Shown piece after piece: positions 11,512 through 19,778 of a DNA stretch of 64,000 bases. Below the pieces are notes generated by a model. That model saw only the letters and a program-made list of their open reading frames with translations. It searched no databases and was not told the DNA's origin. The translations under genes and the position numbers were made by a program. The DNA comes from Pseudomonas nicosulfuronedens (GTDB lineage Bacteria > Pseudomonadota > Gammaproteobacteria > Pseudomonadales > Pseudomonadaceae). Each line of letters starts with the position of its first letter. Position 1 is the stretch's first letter. The stretch covers positions 1-64,000 of the forward strand of contig NZ_SWDV01000011.1 of the NCBI RefSeq assembly GCF_005877905.1. Direction: 5' to 3'.

Positions 11512-11592
11512 GTAGGGCGCATGACCGCTTGCGGTAATGCGCCGGAGAGCCTGGCACGAACCTCGGCGGATAACGCTTCGCGTCATTCGGCC
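11512..11592. repeat. Palindromic repeat of a second intergenic family
   Basis: GTAGGGCGCATGACCGCTTG begins an imperfect palindrome (GGCGCAT...AATGCGCC, 11516-11543), followed by GGCGGATAACGC at 11565-11576 and a GGCC end. A partial relative lies at 17262-17295 (GGCGCAT...GCGTTATCCGCC). This is an extragenic palindromic sequence different from the GTAGGAGCGAGC family next to it. Confidence 0.6.
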
Positions 11593-11600
11593 GGCGACCT

Positions 11601-11677
11601 GTAGGAGCGAGCTTGCTCGCGAACAGTGTCTCCGAGAGCTCCAGCGCCGAGCGGTTCGCGAGCAAGCTCGCTCCTAC
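11601..11677. repeat. REP pair (REPIN) between algL and algI
   Basis: Inverted REP copies at 11601-11623 and 11655-11677, same sequence as the algD-alg8 element, separated by a 31-base loop. With the repeat at 11512-11592 it fills much of the 379-base algL-algI gap; the remaining 11678-11874 contains no other recognisable element except the algI ribosome binding site (GAGAGA near 11861). Confidence 0.92.
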
Positions 11678-11874
11678 AAAGAGCTACCCATCCCGCACAC
11701 GCGGGGCACGGCACCACCACCCGACCCACGCAAAAAAGACGCGGGCGGGCGCAACAGATTAAGCACCACCAGGGGAGGAATTGGCGGGTTGCCCCGGCCT
11801 TTCCTCAGGGCGTCGAGAAGACGCCGGAAGGTCCGGAGCCACTCAAGGTTTGAAGCTCCAGAGAGAGACGCGGA

Positions 11875-13437
11875 ATGGTCTTTTCTTCCAACGTGTTCCT
11901 GTTCCTGTTCCTGCCGGTTTTCCTCGGCCTGTACTACCTGAGCGGGAACCGCTACCGGAACCTTCTGTTGCTGGTCGCCAGCTACATTTTCTACGCCTGG
12001 TGGCGGGTGGACTTCCTCCTGCTGTTCGCCGGCGTCACCGTGTTCAACTACTGGATCGGCCTGCGCATCGGCGCCGCCGGCGTACGCACCAAGGCCGCCC
12101 AGCGCTGGCTGCTGCTGGGCGTGGTGGTCGACCTGTGCGTCCTGGGCTACTTCAAGTACGCCAACTTTGGCGTCGACAGCCTCAACGAGATCATCACCTC
12201 GTTCGGCATGCAGCCCTTCGTGCTGACCCACATCCTGCTGCCCATCGGCATCAGCTTCTACACCTTCGAGTCGATCAGCTACATCATCGACGTGTACCGC
12301 GGCGACACCCCGGCCACGCACAACCTGATCGACTTCGCGGCCTTCGTGGCAATCTTCCCGCACCTGATCGCCGGCCCCGTGCTGCGCTTCAAGGACCTGG
12401 TGGACCAGTTCAACCACCGCACCCACACCGTCGACAAGTTCGCCGAAGGCTGCACCCGCTTCATGCAGGGCTTCGTCAAGAAGGTGTTCATCGCCGACAC
12501 CCTGGCCGCGGTGGCCGACCACTGCTTCGCCTTGCAGGACCCCACCACCGGCGACGCCTGGCTCGGCGCGCTGGCCTACACCGCGCAGCTGTACTTCGAC
12601 TTCTCCGGCTACAGCGACATGGCCATCGGCCTGGGCCTGATGATGGGCTTCCGCTTCATGGAGAACTTCAACCAGCCCTACATCAGCCAGTCCATCACCG
12701 AGTTCTGGCGGCGCTGGCACATCAGCCTCTCCACCTGGCTGCGCGACTACCTGTACATCAGCCTGGGCGGCAACCGCGGCACCACCTTCCAGACCTACCG
12801 CAACCTGTTCCTCACCATGCTGCTGGGCGGCCTGTGGCACGGCGCCAACGTCACCTACATCCTCTGGGGCGCCTGGCACGGCGTGTGGCTGGCCATCGAG
12901 CGTGCACTGGGCGTGAATGCCGCGCCGCGCGTGCTCAATCCGCTGAAGTGGGTTTTCACCTTCCTGCTGGTGATCGTCGGCTGGGTGATCTTCCGCGCCG
13001 AGAACCTGCACGTGGCCTGGCGCATGTACGCCGCCATGTTCAGTTTCGGCGACTGGCAGCTCTCCGAGCTCAACCGCGCCAGCCTCACCGGCCTGCAGGT
13101 CGGCACCCTGGTGATCGCCTACCTCGTGCTCGCCTACTTCGGCCTGCGCCAGTTCTATAACCAGCCGATGCAGAGCAAGGCACCCAAGGCCGCTGCGAAG
13201 ACCGAACAGATCGACGCCGACGGCCCGGCGAGCGCCCAGCCGCGCACCCCGGCCATGGCCCAGCAGGACCCGGCGGCCATTGCCTATTCGCCCAGCGGCG
13301 CCGCCGTCTACCAGCCGCACTGGATGACCCAGCTGCCGCTGCTGGCCACCCGCGTCGCCCTGCTCCTGCTCTTCGCCGCCTCGGTGCTCAAGCTCTCTGC
13401 GCAGAGCTACTCGCCGTTCCTCTACTTCCAGTTCTGA
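11875..13437 (+). CDS. algI: Alginate O-acetyltransferase membrane protein AlgI (MBOAT)
   Basis: Multi-pass MBOAT protein that moves acetyl groups from a cytoplasmic donor across the inner membrane to AlgJ/AlgX. At 520 residues it equals the P. aeruginosa protein. The MBOAT signature region TEFWRRWHISLSTWLRDYLY is present, and the essential histidine is H322 in GGLWHGA. Several hydrophobic helices are evident from the N-terminus (FLFLFLPVFLGLYYL) to the C-terminus. A less conserved charged linker rich in A, P and Q near residues 440-485 precedes the last helix. Confidence 0.97.
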   Translation: MVFSSNVFLFLFLPVFLGLYYLSGNRYRNLLLLVASYIFYAWWRVDFLLLFAGVTVFNYWIGLRIGAAGVRTKAAQRWLLLGVVVDLCVLGYFKYANFGVDSLNEIITSFGMQPFVLTHILLPIGISFYTFESISYIIDVYRGDTPATHNLIDFAAFVAIFPHLIAGPVLRFKDLVDQFNHRTHTVDKFAEGCTRFMQGFVKKVFIADTLAAVADHCFALQDPTTGDAWLGALAYTAQLYFDFSGYSDMAIGLGLMMGFRFMENFNQPYISQSITEFWRRWHISLSTWLRDYLYISLGGNRGTTFQTYRNLFLTMLLGGLWHGANVTYILWGAWHGVWLAIERALGVNAAPRVLNPLKWVFTFLLVIVGWVIFRAENLHVAWRMYAAMFSFGDWQLSELNRASLTGLQVGTLVIAYLVLAYFGLRQFYNQPMQSKAPKAAAKTEQIDADGPASAQPRTPAMAQQDPAAIAYSPSGAAVYQPHWMTQLPLLATRVALLLLFAASVLKLSAQSYSPFLYFQF

Positions 13438-13448
13438 GCGAGGCAACC

Positions 13449-14639
13449 ATGTCAGTAGAAACCAAGAGAATCGCCAGGCCCCTTCAGTACGCCTACATCG
13501 CCGCCTTCGGCGGGATGCTGCTGGGCCTTGCCGGCTGGTCGCTGAAGGCCTTCCCCAGCTTCTCCGCCGCCGAGGGCACCACGGTGCTCAACGGCAAGCT
13601 GGCGCACGCCTTTGAAGGCCATTACGACGACGAATTCCCCATCAAGCGCCTGGGCACCAATCTCTGGGCCGCGCTGGACTACACCGTTTTCGACGAAGGC
13701 CGACCCGGCGTGGTGATCGGCAAGGACGGCTGGCTGTTCACCGATGAAGAGTTCAAGCCGGCCCCCACCCAGCAGCAACTCGACGACAACTGGGCACTGG
13801 TGCGTGGCGTGCAGCAGGAATTGGAACGCCGCGGCGTAAAGCTGGTGCTGGCCATTATTCCGGCCAAGACACGCCTGTATCCCGAGTACGTCGGCAAGGA
13901 GCAGCCGGCAGCCCTGCACGCCTCGCTCTACACCGACTTCCTGCAGCGCGCTCGCCAGGCCGGCATGGCCGCGCCCGAGCTGCTGGAAACGATGGAAAAG
14001 GCCAAGGACAACGGCCAGGTCTTCCTGCGCACCGACACCCACTGGACCCCGCTGGGCGCCGAAGCCGTGGCCCAGCGCCTGGGCGAAAGCATCCGTGCAG
14101 GCCAGGGCGCCAACCTGCCGACCCAGAGTTTCGTCACCGAGGCCGGCAAGAGCGGCGCACACAAGGGCGATCTGCTGACCTTCCTGCCCCTGGACCCGCT
14201 GTTCACCAACCTGCTGCCCGAAGAAGACCAGCTGCAGCAGCGCCAGACCCACCCGGCCGAGGAAGCCGCCGCCAGCGACGACAGCGCCGGCGGTGGCGAC
14301 CTGTTCGGCGACAGCGCCCAGCCGCAGGTTGCTCTGGTCGGCACCAGCTACAGCGCCAACCCGCGCTGGAACTTCGCCGGCGCGCTGAAACAGGCGCTCT
14401 CGGCGGACGTCATCAACTACGCCAAGGAGGGCAAGGGCCCTCTGGAACCGATGCTCGAACTCCTGCAGGACGAAGGTTTCAAGAAGGCGCCGGCCAAGCT
14501 GCTGGTGTGGGAATTCCCCGAACGCTACCTGCCGATGCACAGCGACCTGAGCCAGTTCAACCAGGACTGGGTGGCGCAACTGCGTGCGGACGGTAACCGC
14601 GACGAACGCCTGGCTTCCAACCAGGCAGCCGCTCAGTGA
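13449..14639 (+). CDS. algJ: Alginate O-acetylation protein AlgJ
   Basis: Membrane-anchored periplasmic SGNH acetyltransferase related to AlgX but without its carbohydrate-binding domain. It has 396 residues (391 in P. aeruginosa). An uncleaved signal anchor lies around residues 12-33. Catalytic motifs are DTHWTPLGAEA (D196, H198) and GTSYS (S300). The gene starts 11 bases after algI, and its product works in the AlgI-AlgJ-AlgF acetyl relay. Confidence 0.96.
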   Translation: MSVETKRIARPLQYAYIAAFGGMLLGLAGWSLKAFPSFSAAEGTTVLNGKLAHAFEGHYDDEFPIKRLGTNLWAALDYTVFDEGRPGVVIGKDGWLFTDEEFKPAPTQQQLDDNWALVRGVQQELERRGVKLVLAIIPAKTRLYPEYVGKEQPAALHASLYTDFLQRARQAGMAAPELLETMEKAKDNGQVFLRTDTHWTPLGAEAVAQRLGESIRAGQGANLPTQSFVTEAGKSGAHKGDLLTFLPLDPLFTNLLPEEDQLQQRQTHPAEEAAASDDSAGGGDLFGDSAQPQVALVGTSYSANPRWNFAGALKQALSADVINYAKEGKGPLEPMLELLQDEGFKKAPAKLLVWEFPERYLPMHSDLSQFNQDWVAQLRADGNRDERLASNQAAAQ

Positions 14640-14719
14640 TCCCAAGAACCCACGGCGCAATGAGCGCTGAACAGGGCACCTCCCGTGCCCACACGAGAGA
14701 GAAGACGGAGGTACACCCC

Positions 14720-15382
14720 ATGAACCGACTCAACTTTAACCGAGTGAGCATTCGCACCCTGAAGTCGTCCGCCCTGGCCATCGCCCTGGGCGCCGCCTCC
14801 TTCGGCGCCTTCGCCGGTGGTGAAGGCGCGCTGTACGGCCCGCAGGCACCCAAGGGCTCTTCCTTCGTGCGGGCCTACAACGCCGGCAGCGGCGAGCTGT
14901 CCGTCAGCGTCGGCAATGCCACACTCAACGACATTACCCCGCAGGGCTCCAGTGACTTCAAGTTCCTCCCGCCGGGCAACTACACCGCCAAGGTCGGCTC
15001 CCAGAGCCTGCCGGTGAAACTCGATCCGGACGCCTACTACACCCTCGTCAGCCAACCCGGCGGCCAGCCACGCCTGGTGCCCGAGCCGCCGTTCAAGAAC
15101 AAGCAGAAGGCCCTGGTCCGCGTACAGAACCTCAGCGGCAAGGCCCTCACCCTGAAGACCGCCGATGGCAAGACCGAAGTAGTCAGCAACGTCGCCCCGC
15201 AGAGCCACGGCGACCGCGAGATCAACCCGGTGAAAGTCAACCTGGCGCTGTTCGACGGCGCGAAGAAGGTCAGCGACCTCAAGCCCGTCACCCTCGAGCG
15301 CGGCGAAGTGGTCTGCCTCTACGTCACCGGTGACAGCAAGCTGAACCCGGTATGGGTCAAGCGCCCGGTGAAGGCGGACTGA
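14720..15382 (+). CDS. algF: Alginate O-acetylation protein AlgF
   Basis: Small periplasmic adaptor needed for alginate acetylation, linking AlgJ and AlgX. ATG 14720 is preceded by ACGGAGGT (14705-14712), which decides it over the GTG at 14636 overlapping the algJ stop. The product is 220 residues (216 in P. aeruginosa), with a signal peptide ending near GAFAGGEG. Two beta-sandwich-like halves are suggested by repeated short strands. A 337-base gap carrying a repeat follows before algA. Confidence 0.94.
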   Translation: MNRLNFNRVSIRTLKSSALAIALGAASFGAFAGGEGALYGPQAPKGSSFVRAYNAGSGELSVSVGNATLNDITPQGSSDFKFLPPGNYTAKVGSQSLPVKLDPDAYYTLVSQPGGQPRLVPEPPFKNKQKALVRVQNLSGKALTLKTADGKTEVVSNVAPQSHGDREINPVKVNLALFDGAKKVSDLKPVTLERGEVVCLYVTGDSKLNPVWVKRPVKAD

Positions 15383-15418
15383 GCAAGTCGGCGATGACGT
15401 GCCAGCGCGTACCGCCCG

Positions 15419-15548
15419 CCCTCTCCCTAACCCTGGCTGCGCGCCCCGCTCCGAAGGGCGAGGGGACTGGATTGGCGCAGGTGGAAACCATGGCATCAGC
15501 CGGCACGAAGAACTCCCTCTCCCTTCAGGGAGAGGGCTGGGGAGAGGG
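15419..15548. repeat. CCCTCTCCC-type palindromic element between algF and algA
   Basis: Imperfect terminal inverted repeats CCCTCTCCCTAACCCT (15419 on) and AGGGCTGGGGAGAGGG (to 15548) enclose a unit with a further hairpin CTCCCTTCAGGGAG. A second copy of the same family lies at 58811-58948. It accounts for most of the 337-base algF-algA gap; nothing else recognisable is in 15549-15700 before the algA ribosome binding site. Confidence 0.82.
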
Positions 15549-15719
15549 CGCTCTGCCCCGTTCCCGACCCGATATGCAAAACAACAAGACCGGCCCCACA
15601 CCGGCAGCAGGACCCGTGCGCCGCTACGACGGCAAGCACAGGAGAGGTCACCCAAACCGCACGCCGGCCCGCATGACGTGGCCCGGCAGACAGAACGCAA
15701 ACGCTTTAGGAGAAACCCG

Positions 15720-17162
15720 ATGATCCCAGTAATCCTTTCCGGTGGTAGCGGCTCGCGACTCTGGCCTCTTTCGCGCAAACAGTATCCCAAGCAGTTCCTG
15801 GCCCTGACCGGCGAGCACACGCTGTTCCAGCAGACCCTGGAGCGCCTGGTGTTCGAAGGCATGGAGCCGCCGGTGGTGGTGAGCAACCAGGAACACCGTT
15901 TCATTGTCCAGGAACAGCTCGAAGCGCTGAGCCTGAAGACCCAGTCCATCCTGCTCGAACCCTTCGGCCGCAATACCGCCCCGGCGGTCGCCATCGCCGC
16001 CATGAAGCTCATGGCCGAAGGCCGTGACGAACTGCTGCTGATCCTCCCGGCCGACCACGTGATCGAAGACCAGCGTGCCTTCCAGCGTGCCCTGGCACTG
16101 GCCACCAACGCCGCCGAAAAGGGTGAGATGGTGCTCTTCGGCGTGCCCGCCGATCGCCCGGAAACCGGCTACGGCTACATCAAGTCCGGCGACGAGCGCG
16201 GCCTGCCGGACGGCGTCATCCGCGTCGAGCGCTTCGTCGAGAAACCCGATGAAGCCCGTGCCCAGCAATTCGTCGAGGAAGGCGGCTACTTCTGGAACAG
16301 CGGCATGTTCCTGTTCCGCGCCAGCCGCTTCCTCGAAGAGCTGAAAAAGCACGACGCCGACATCTACGACACCTGCCTGCTCGCCCTGGAGCGCAGCCAG
16401 CACGACGGCGACCTGATCAACATCGACGCCGCCACCTTCGAGTGCTGCCCGGACAACTCCATCGACTACGCCGTGATGGAAAAGACCCGTCGCGCCTGCG
16501 TGGTCCCCCTGGCCGCCGGCTGGAACGATGTTGGTAGCTGGTCGTCGATCTGGGAAGTCCACGACAAGGACGTCAATGGCAACGTCACCATGGGCGACGT
16601 GGTGGTGCATGACAGCCACAACTGCCTGGTTCACGGCAACGGCAAGCTGGTGTCCGTGGTCGGCCTGGAAGACATCGTGGTGGTCGAGACCAAGGACGCC
16701 ATGATGATCGCCCACAAGGACCACGTGCAGGACGTCAAGAAGGTGGTCAACCAGCTCGATGCCGCCGGCCGCAGCGAGACCCAGAACCACTGCCAGGTCT
16801 ACCGTCCGTGGGGCTCCTACGACTCGGTGGACATGGGCGGCCGCTTCCAGGTCAAGCACATCACCGTCAAGCCGGGCGCACGCCTGTCGCTGCAGATGCA
16901 CCACCACCGCGCCGAGCACTGGATCGTCGTCTCCGGCACCGCCCAGGTGACCTGTGACGACAATACCTTCCTGCTCACCGAGAACCAGTCCACCTACATC
17001 CCGATCGCCTCGGTGCACCGCCTGGCCAACCCGGGCAAGATCCCGCTGGAGATCATCGAAGTGCAGTCGGGCAGCTACCTGGGCGAAGACGACATCGAGC
17101 GTCTGGAAGATGTCTACGGTCGTACCACCGAAAACGTCGAAGTACAGGCGGTAGTGCGCTGA
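15720..17162 (+). CDS. algA: Phosphomannose isomerase / GDP-mannose pyrophosphorylase AlgA
   Basis: Bifunctional enzyme supplying precursors: fructose-6-phosphate to mannose-6-phosphate, and mannose-1-phosphate plus GTP to GDP-mannose. ATG 15720 follows AGGAGA (15708-15713) and gives 480 residues (481 in P. aeruginosa); the frame is open further upstream but only through the repeat. The N-terminal nucleotidyltransferase has GGSGSRLWPLSRKQYPK and FVEKP (K175). The C-terminal cupin isomerase domain has QMHHHRAEHWIVV near residues 391-403. It is the last gene of the operon, closed by a strong terminator. Confidence 0.97.
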   Translation: MIPVILSGGSGSRLWPLSRKQYPKQFLALTGEHTLFQQTLERLVFEGMEPPVVVSNQEHRFIVQEQLEALSLKTQSILLEPFGRNTAPAVAIAAMKLMAEGRDELLLILPADHVIEDQRAFQRALALATNAAEKGEMVLFGVPADRPETGYGYIKSGDERGLPDGVIRVERFVEKPDEARAQQFVEEGGYFWNSGMFLFRASRFLEELKKHDADIYDTCLLALERSQHDGDLINIDAATFECCPDNSIDYAVMEKTRRACVVPLAAGWNDVGSWSSIWEVHDKDVNGNVTMGDVVVHDSHNCLVHGNGKLVSVVGLEDIVVVETKDAMMIAHKDHVQDVKKVVNQLDAAGRSETQNHCQVYRPWGSYDSVDMGGRFQVKHITVKPGARLSLQMHHHRAEHWIVVSGTAQVTCDDNTFLLTENQSTYIPIASVHRLANPGKIPLEIIEVQSGSYLGEDDIERLEDVYGRTTENVEVQAVVR

Positions 17163-17205
17163 ACTGAGGGTCACTGGACCTGGCGCTTCCCCCATCGGCG
17201 CCGAC

Positions 17206-17237
17206 GCCCCCGCACCTTATGGTGCGGGGGCTTTTTT
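17206..17237 (+). terminator. Rho-independent terminator of the alginate operon
   Basis: An 11-bp perfect stem GCCCCCGCACC / GGTGCGGGGGC (17206-17216, 17221-17231) with a TTAT loop is followed by six Ts. It lies 44 bases after the algA stop. Confidence 0.95.
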
Positions 17238-17261
17238 ATGCCCGCCGGCTCCGATGGCACC

Positions 17262-17356
17262 CGTAAGGCGCATATCTCGCCAGCGTTATCCGCCGTGGTC
17301 GGGCTGGCAGCACAACAGATGTGACAACTATCTGTAGGAGCGAGCTTGCTCGCGAA
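17262..17356. repeat. Partial palindromic repeat followed by a single REP
   Basis: 17262-17295 resembles, in reverse, parts of the element at 11512-11592 (GGCGCAT, GCGTTATCCGCC). A single GTAGGAGCGAGCTTGCTCGC REP lies at 17334-17356. Its partner is only partly recognisable as GCAAAACTCGCTCCGAC after 17513, so the REPIN appears to have been split by the next element. The 438-base spacer 17163-17600 holds the terminator and these repeats, with no gene. Confidence 0.7.
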
Positions 17357-17390
17357 CCGCAACCTGCCGACCTCCCCGGCGAGCGCTTGC

Positions 17391-17485
17391 GTAGGATGGG
17401 GCGAGCAGCGTTCCGCGAGCTTGCGATACCCATGCTGCCGGTGCGCGGGAATCGATGGGTATCGCTGCGCTCCACGCCATCCTAC
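17391..17485. repeat. GTAGGATGGG / CCATCCTAC inverted repeat element
   Basis: GTAGGATGGG at 17391 and CCATCCTAC ending at 17485 bound a palindromic element with internal GCGATACCCAT and ATGGGTATCGC. A second copy is at 30791-30872. It sits inside what looks like a degenerate REPIN. Confidence 0.78.
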
Positions 17486-17600
17486 GTTCTTGCTCCGCCT
17501 TGGCTCCGGCGAGGCAAAACTCGCTCCGACAAAGAGCGGCGTCAGCCCATCGCGACGAAGCTCCTGCTAAGGTATCCACACATCCCCCACGGAGCGCTCC

Positions 17601-18065
17601 ATGCTGTACGGCATCCTGCTGATCGTCACCTGGATCATCCTGCTGATCCGCTATCCCTCCCGCGCCCTGCCGATCTCCGGCGCCGGCCTGGTCGGGCTGG
17701 CCTGTGTGATTGCCATCGCCATCTGGCAGGACAACAGCGACGACCGACAGCTCGAACACCTGGAGCTGCGCATCGCCTACCAGCCCGACCAGTGCCCTCC
17801 CGGCCGCCCGCTGGCCGTCAGCCTGAAGAACGGCGCCAATCGCCCGCTGCTGGAACTGCGCTGGAAAGTCGCCGCCTACCGTCCCGGCGATACCACCGAC
17901 CTCGCCGAGAACCTCTACGAAGCCCCGCGCTATCGCGGCCCCGGTGCGCTGCTCGCCGGCGACAGCTGGAGCGACTGCCTGCCGCTGCCGCCGCTGCGCC
18001 CCGGCTACCGTGCCAGCACCCTGGAATTCCGCGCCGAGCGGGTGAACGGTCGATTCGGCAACTGA
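17601..18065 (+). CDS. Hypothetical membrane-anchored protein
   Basis: A 154-residue protein with two hydrophobic N-terminal segments (about 1-16 and 24-45), then a soluble domain of about 105 residues. The soluble part reads like a small beta-sandwich: LELRIAYQPDQCPPGRPLAVSLKNGANRPLLELRWKVAAYRPG. A cysteine pair (in DQCPPG and SDCLPL) could form a disulfide if periplasmic. I do not recognise a named family with confidence; similar proteins occur in pseudomonads. ACGGAGCG precedes the ATG. It lies 61 bases before the SDR gene on the same strand and may be cotranscribed. Confidence 0.82.
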   Translation: MLYGILLIVTWIILLIRYPSRALPISGAGLVGLACVIAIAIWQDNSDDRQLEHLELRIAYQPDQCPPGRPLAVSLKNGANRPLLELRWKVAAYRPGDTTDLAENLYEAPRYRGPGALLAGDSWSDCLPLPPLRPGYRASTLEFRAERVNGRFGN

Positions 18066-18126
18066 TTCACCTGCCCCGCACAATCCGGTACGGTAGTCCC
18101 GCCCACAGCCCAAGGACTGCCCCACC

Positions 18127-18957
18127 ATGCCCCAGCCCGTCGCCCTCATCACCGGTTGCTCCAGCGGTATCGGCCGCGCCCTCGCCGATGCCTTCCAGGC
18201 CGCCGGTTACCAGGTCTGGGCCACCGCCCGCCGCGACGAAGACGTCGCCGCCCTTGGCCAGTCGGGTTTGCGTGGCGTGCTGCTGGACGTCAACGACGAG
18301 CCCGCCGTCGAGCGCCTCGCCGAGCTGCTGCAACGCGAAGCCGGGGGCCTCGATGTGCTGATCAACAACGCCGGCTACGGTGCCATGGGTCCGCTGCTGG
18401 ATGGCGGCAGCCAGGCGATCCGCCGACAGTTCGAAACCAACGTGTTCGCCGTGGTCGGCGTCACCCGCGCACTGTTCCCGGCGCTGCGCACACGGCGCGG
18501 GTTGGTGGTGAACATCGGCAGCGTGTCCGGTGTGCTGGTGACGCCCTTCGCCGGCGCCTACTGCGCATCGAAAGCGGCGGTGCATGCGCTGAACGACGCC
18601 CTGCGCCTGGAGTTGGCGCCCTTCGGCATCGAGGTGATGGAAGTCCAGCCCGGCGCCATCGCCTCCAACTTCGGCGCCAACGCCAGCCGCGAGATGGCCG
18701 CGGTGGTCAGCGAGGACTCCGCCTGGTGGCCGTTGCGCCAGTTCATCCAGGCACGCGCCGCCGCCTCCCAGGACAAACCCACGCCAGCCAGCGACTTCGC
18801 CCGCGCGCTGCTGGCCGCCGCACAGAAGTCCCCGCGCCCGCGCCTGGTGCGCATTGGCAACGGCAGCCGAGCCCTGCCGCTGCTCTCGCGCTGGCTGCCC
18901 ACTGGCCTGCTGGACAAGGTGCTGAAGAAGCGCTTTGGCCTCAACGGTGCGCTATGA
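18127..18957 (+). CDS. SDR family oxidoreductase
   Basis: Classical short-chain dehydrogenase/reductase of 276 residues. It has the cofactor motif TGCSSGIG near the N-terminus, NNAGYG, a catalytic serine in GSVSG, and YCASK with the Tyr-Lys pair. The substrate is unknown; the C-terminal part is longer than minimal SDRs and ends in a hydrophobic-basic stretch. The stop overlaps the next start (ATGA), so it heads a three-gene overlapping set that precedes tpbA. As I recall, P. aeruginosa PA3883 next to tpbA (PA3885) is also an SDR, which supports an orthologous neighbourhood. Confidence 0.92.
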   Translation: MPQPVALITGCSSGIGRALADAFQAAGYQVWATARRDEDVAALGQSGLRGVLLDVNDEPAVERLAELLQREAGGLDVLINNAGYGAMGPLLDGGSQAIRRQFETNVFAVVGVTRALFPALRTRRGLVVNIGSVSGVLVTPFAGAYCASKAAVHALNDALRLELAPFGIEVMEVQPGAIASNFGANASREMAAVVSEDSAWWPLRQFIQARAAASQDKPTPASDFARALLAAAQKSPRPRLVRIGNGSRALPLLSRWLPTGLLDKVLKKRFGLNGAL

Positions 18958-19307
18958 AGCACTTCCTCTTTCGCATCAGCCGCATCCTCCTGCCGTTCCT
19001 CCTGCTGCAACTGGCCGTAGCCATCGGCGTGACGGCGTACCGGGGCGAGCTGAGCGCAGCGGCCCTGTGCGAGACCACGATCTACGTCGGCTTCGCCTGC
19101 TGCGCGCTGGCCGCGCTGATGCTCAAGGGCAGCCATGACAGTGCCGGCCTGCTGCGCAATCGCGAGGTGATGAACGCTGCCGCCACCTCGACTCGTCTGT
19201 GGCACGGCCTGATGGCCGATCTCGCCGACGGCCGCGCCTTCGCCGTCACACTGATGACCAGCAGCGCGCTGCTGTTTACCGGCGCCTACTTGCTGAAGGG
19301 GGTCTGA
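18954..19307 (+). CDS. Hypothetical small membrane protein
   Basis: A 117-residue protein whose ATG overlaps the SDR stop by four bases. Three hydrophobic segments are visible (about 9-24, 37-55 and 96-113). No motif is recognised. The TGATG overlap with the following gene suggests translational coupling and joint function in the inner membrane. Confidence 0.8.
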   Translation: MKHFLFRISRILLPFLLLQLAVAIGVTAYRGELSAAALCETTIYVGFACCALAALMLKGSHDSAGLLRNREVMNAAATSTRLWHGLMADLADGRAFAVTLMTSSALLFTGAYLLKGV

Positions 19308-19693
19308 TGACTAACCCGGTCCGCTACCTCGCCCTCGCCGGCATCCTCGCCGCCTTCTTCCTCAACGTGGTGGCGCGCGGGCTGCTACGGGTCGGCGGCG
19401 TGCCAGCGACCTTGCTGGTAGCAGCCGTGATTGCCGCCGCCATGGCCTTCTGGTTCGCCCGCCGGCACAAGCGGCTGGCGGAAATCGGCGAACGCTGGCG
19501 GCTGACTGCGCTGTACGGCGGCGGGCTGGCAGTGCTCTACGCCATCCTCGTCGGCATGGCCGCTTGGAAGAACACACCGAGCCCGGCGGCGCTGCTGATC
19601 TACGCGCTGAACTACCTGTGCTATCCGCTGTGCGTCTGGTGGTTCTTCCGCCCCGGCGTGCTTGCGCGCTTCCTGCCTGCCGGCCGGCGCTGA
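19307..19693 (+). CDS. Hypothetical membrane protein, four predicted helices
   Basis: A 128-residue protein starting at the ATG in TGATG that ends the previous gene. Four hydrophobic segments are separated by short basic loops (ARRHKRLAEIGERWR). No known family is recognised. It is the third gene of an overlapping SDR-membrane-membrane set just upstream of the tpbA homologue. Confidence 0.8.
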   Translation: MTNPVRYLALAGILAAFFLNVVARGLLRVGGVPATLLVAAVIAAAMAFWFARRHKRLAEIGERWRLTALYGGGLAVLYAILVGMAAWKNTPSPAALLIYALNYLCYPLCVWWFFRPGVLARFLPAGRR

Positions 19694-19747
19694 GCAGGCT
19701 TCACGCTTTCTTCACCTGCTTTTCATTCGGGCACAACCGGCCTCCAC

Positions 19748-19768
19748 CTAAGGTGACGCGGACCTTAG
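19748..19768 (+). promoter_or_regulatory. Perfect inverted repeat adjoining the tpbA ribosome binding site
   Basis: CTAAGGT (19748-19754) and ACCTTAG (19762-19768) are exact reverse complements with a 7-base spacer. The right arm runs directly into the AGAGGA ribosome binding site before the ATG at 19779. It could be an operator or a small RNA hairpin modulating translation; the sequence alone does not tell which. Confidence 0.5.
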
Positions 19769-19778
19769 AGGAGTTCCC

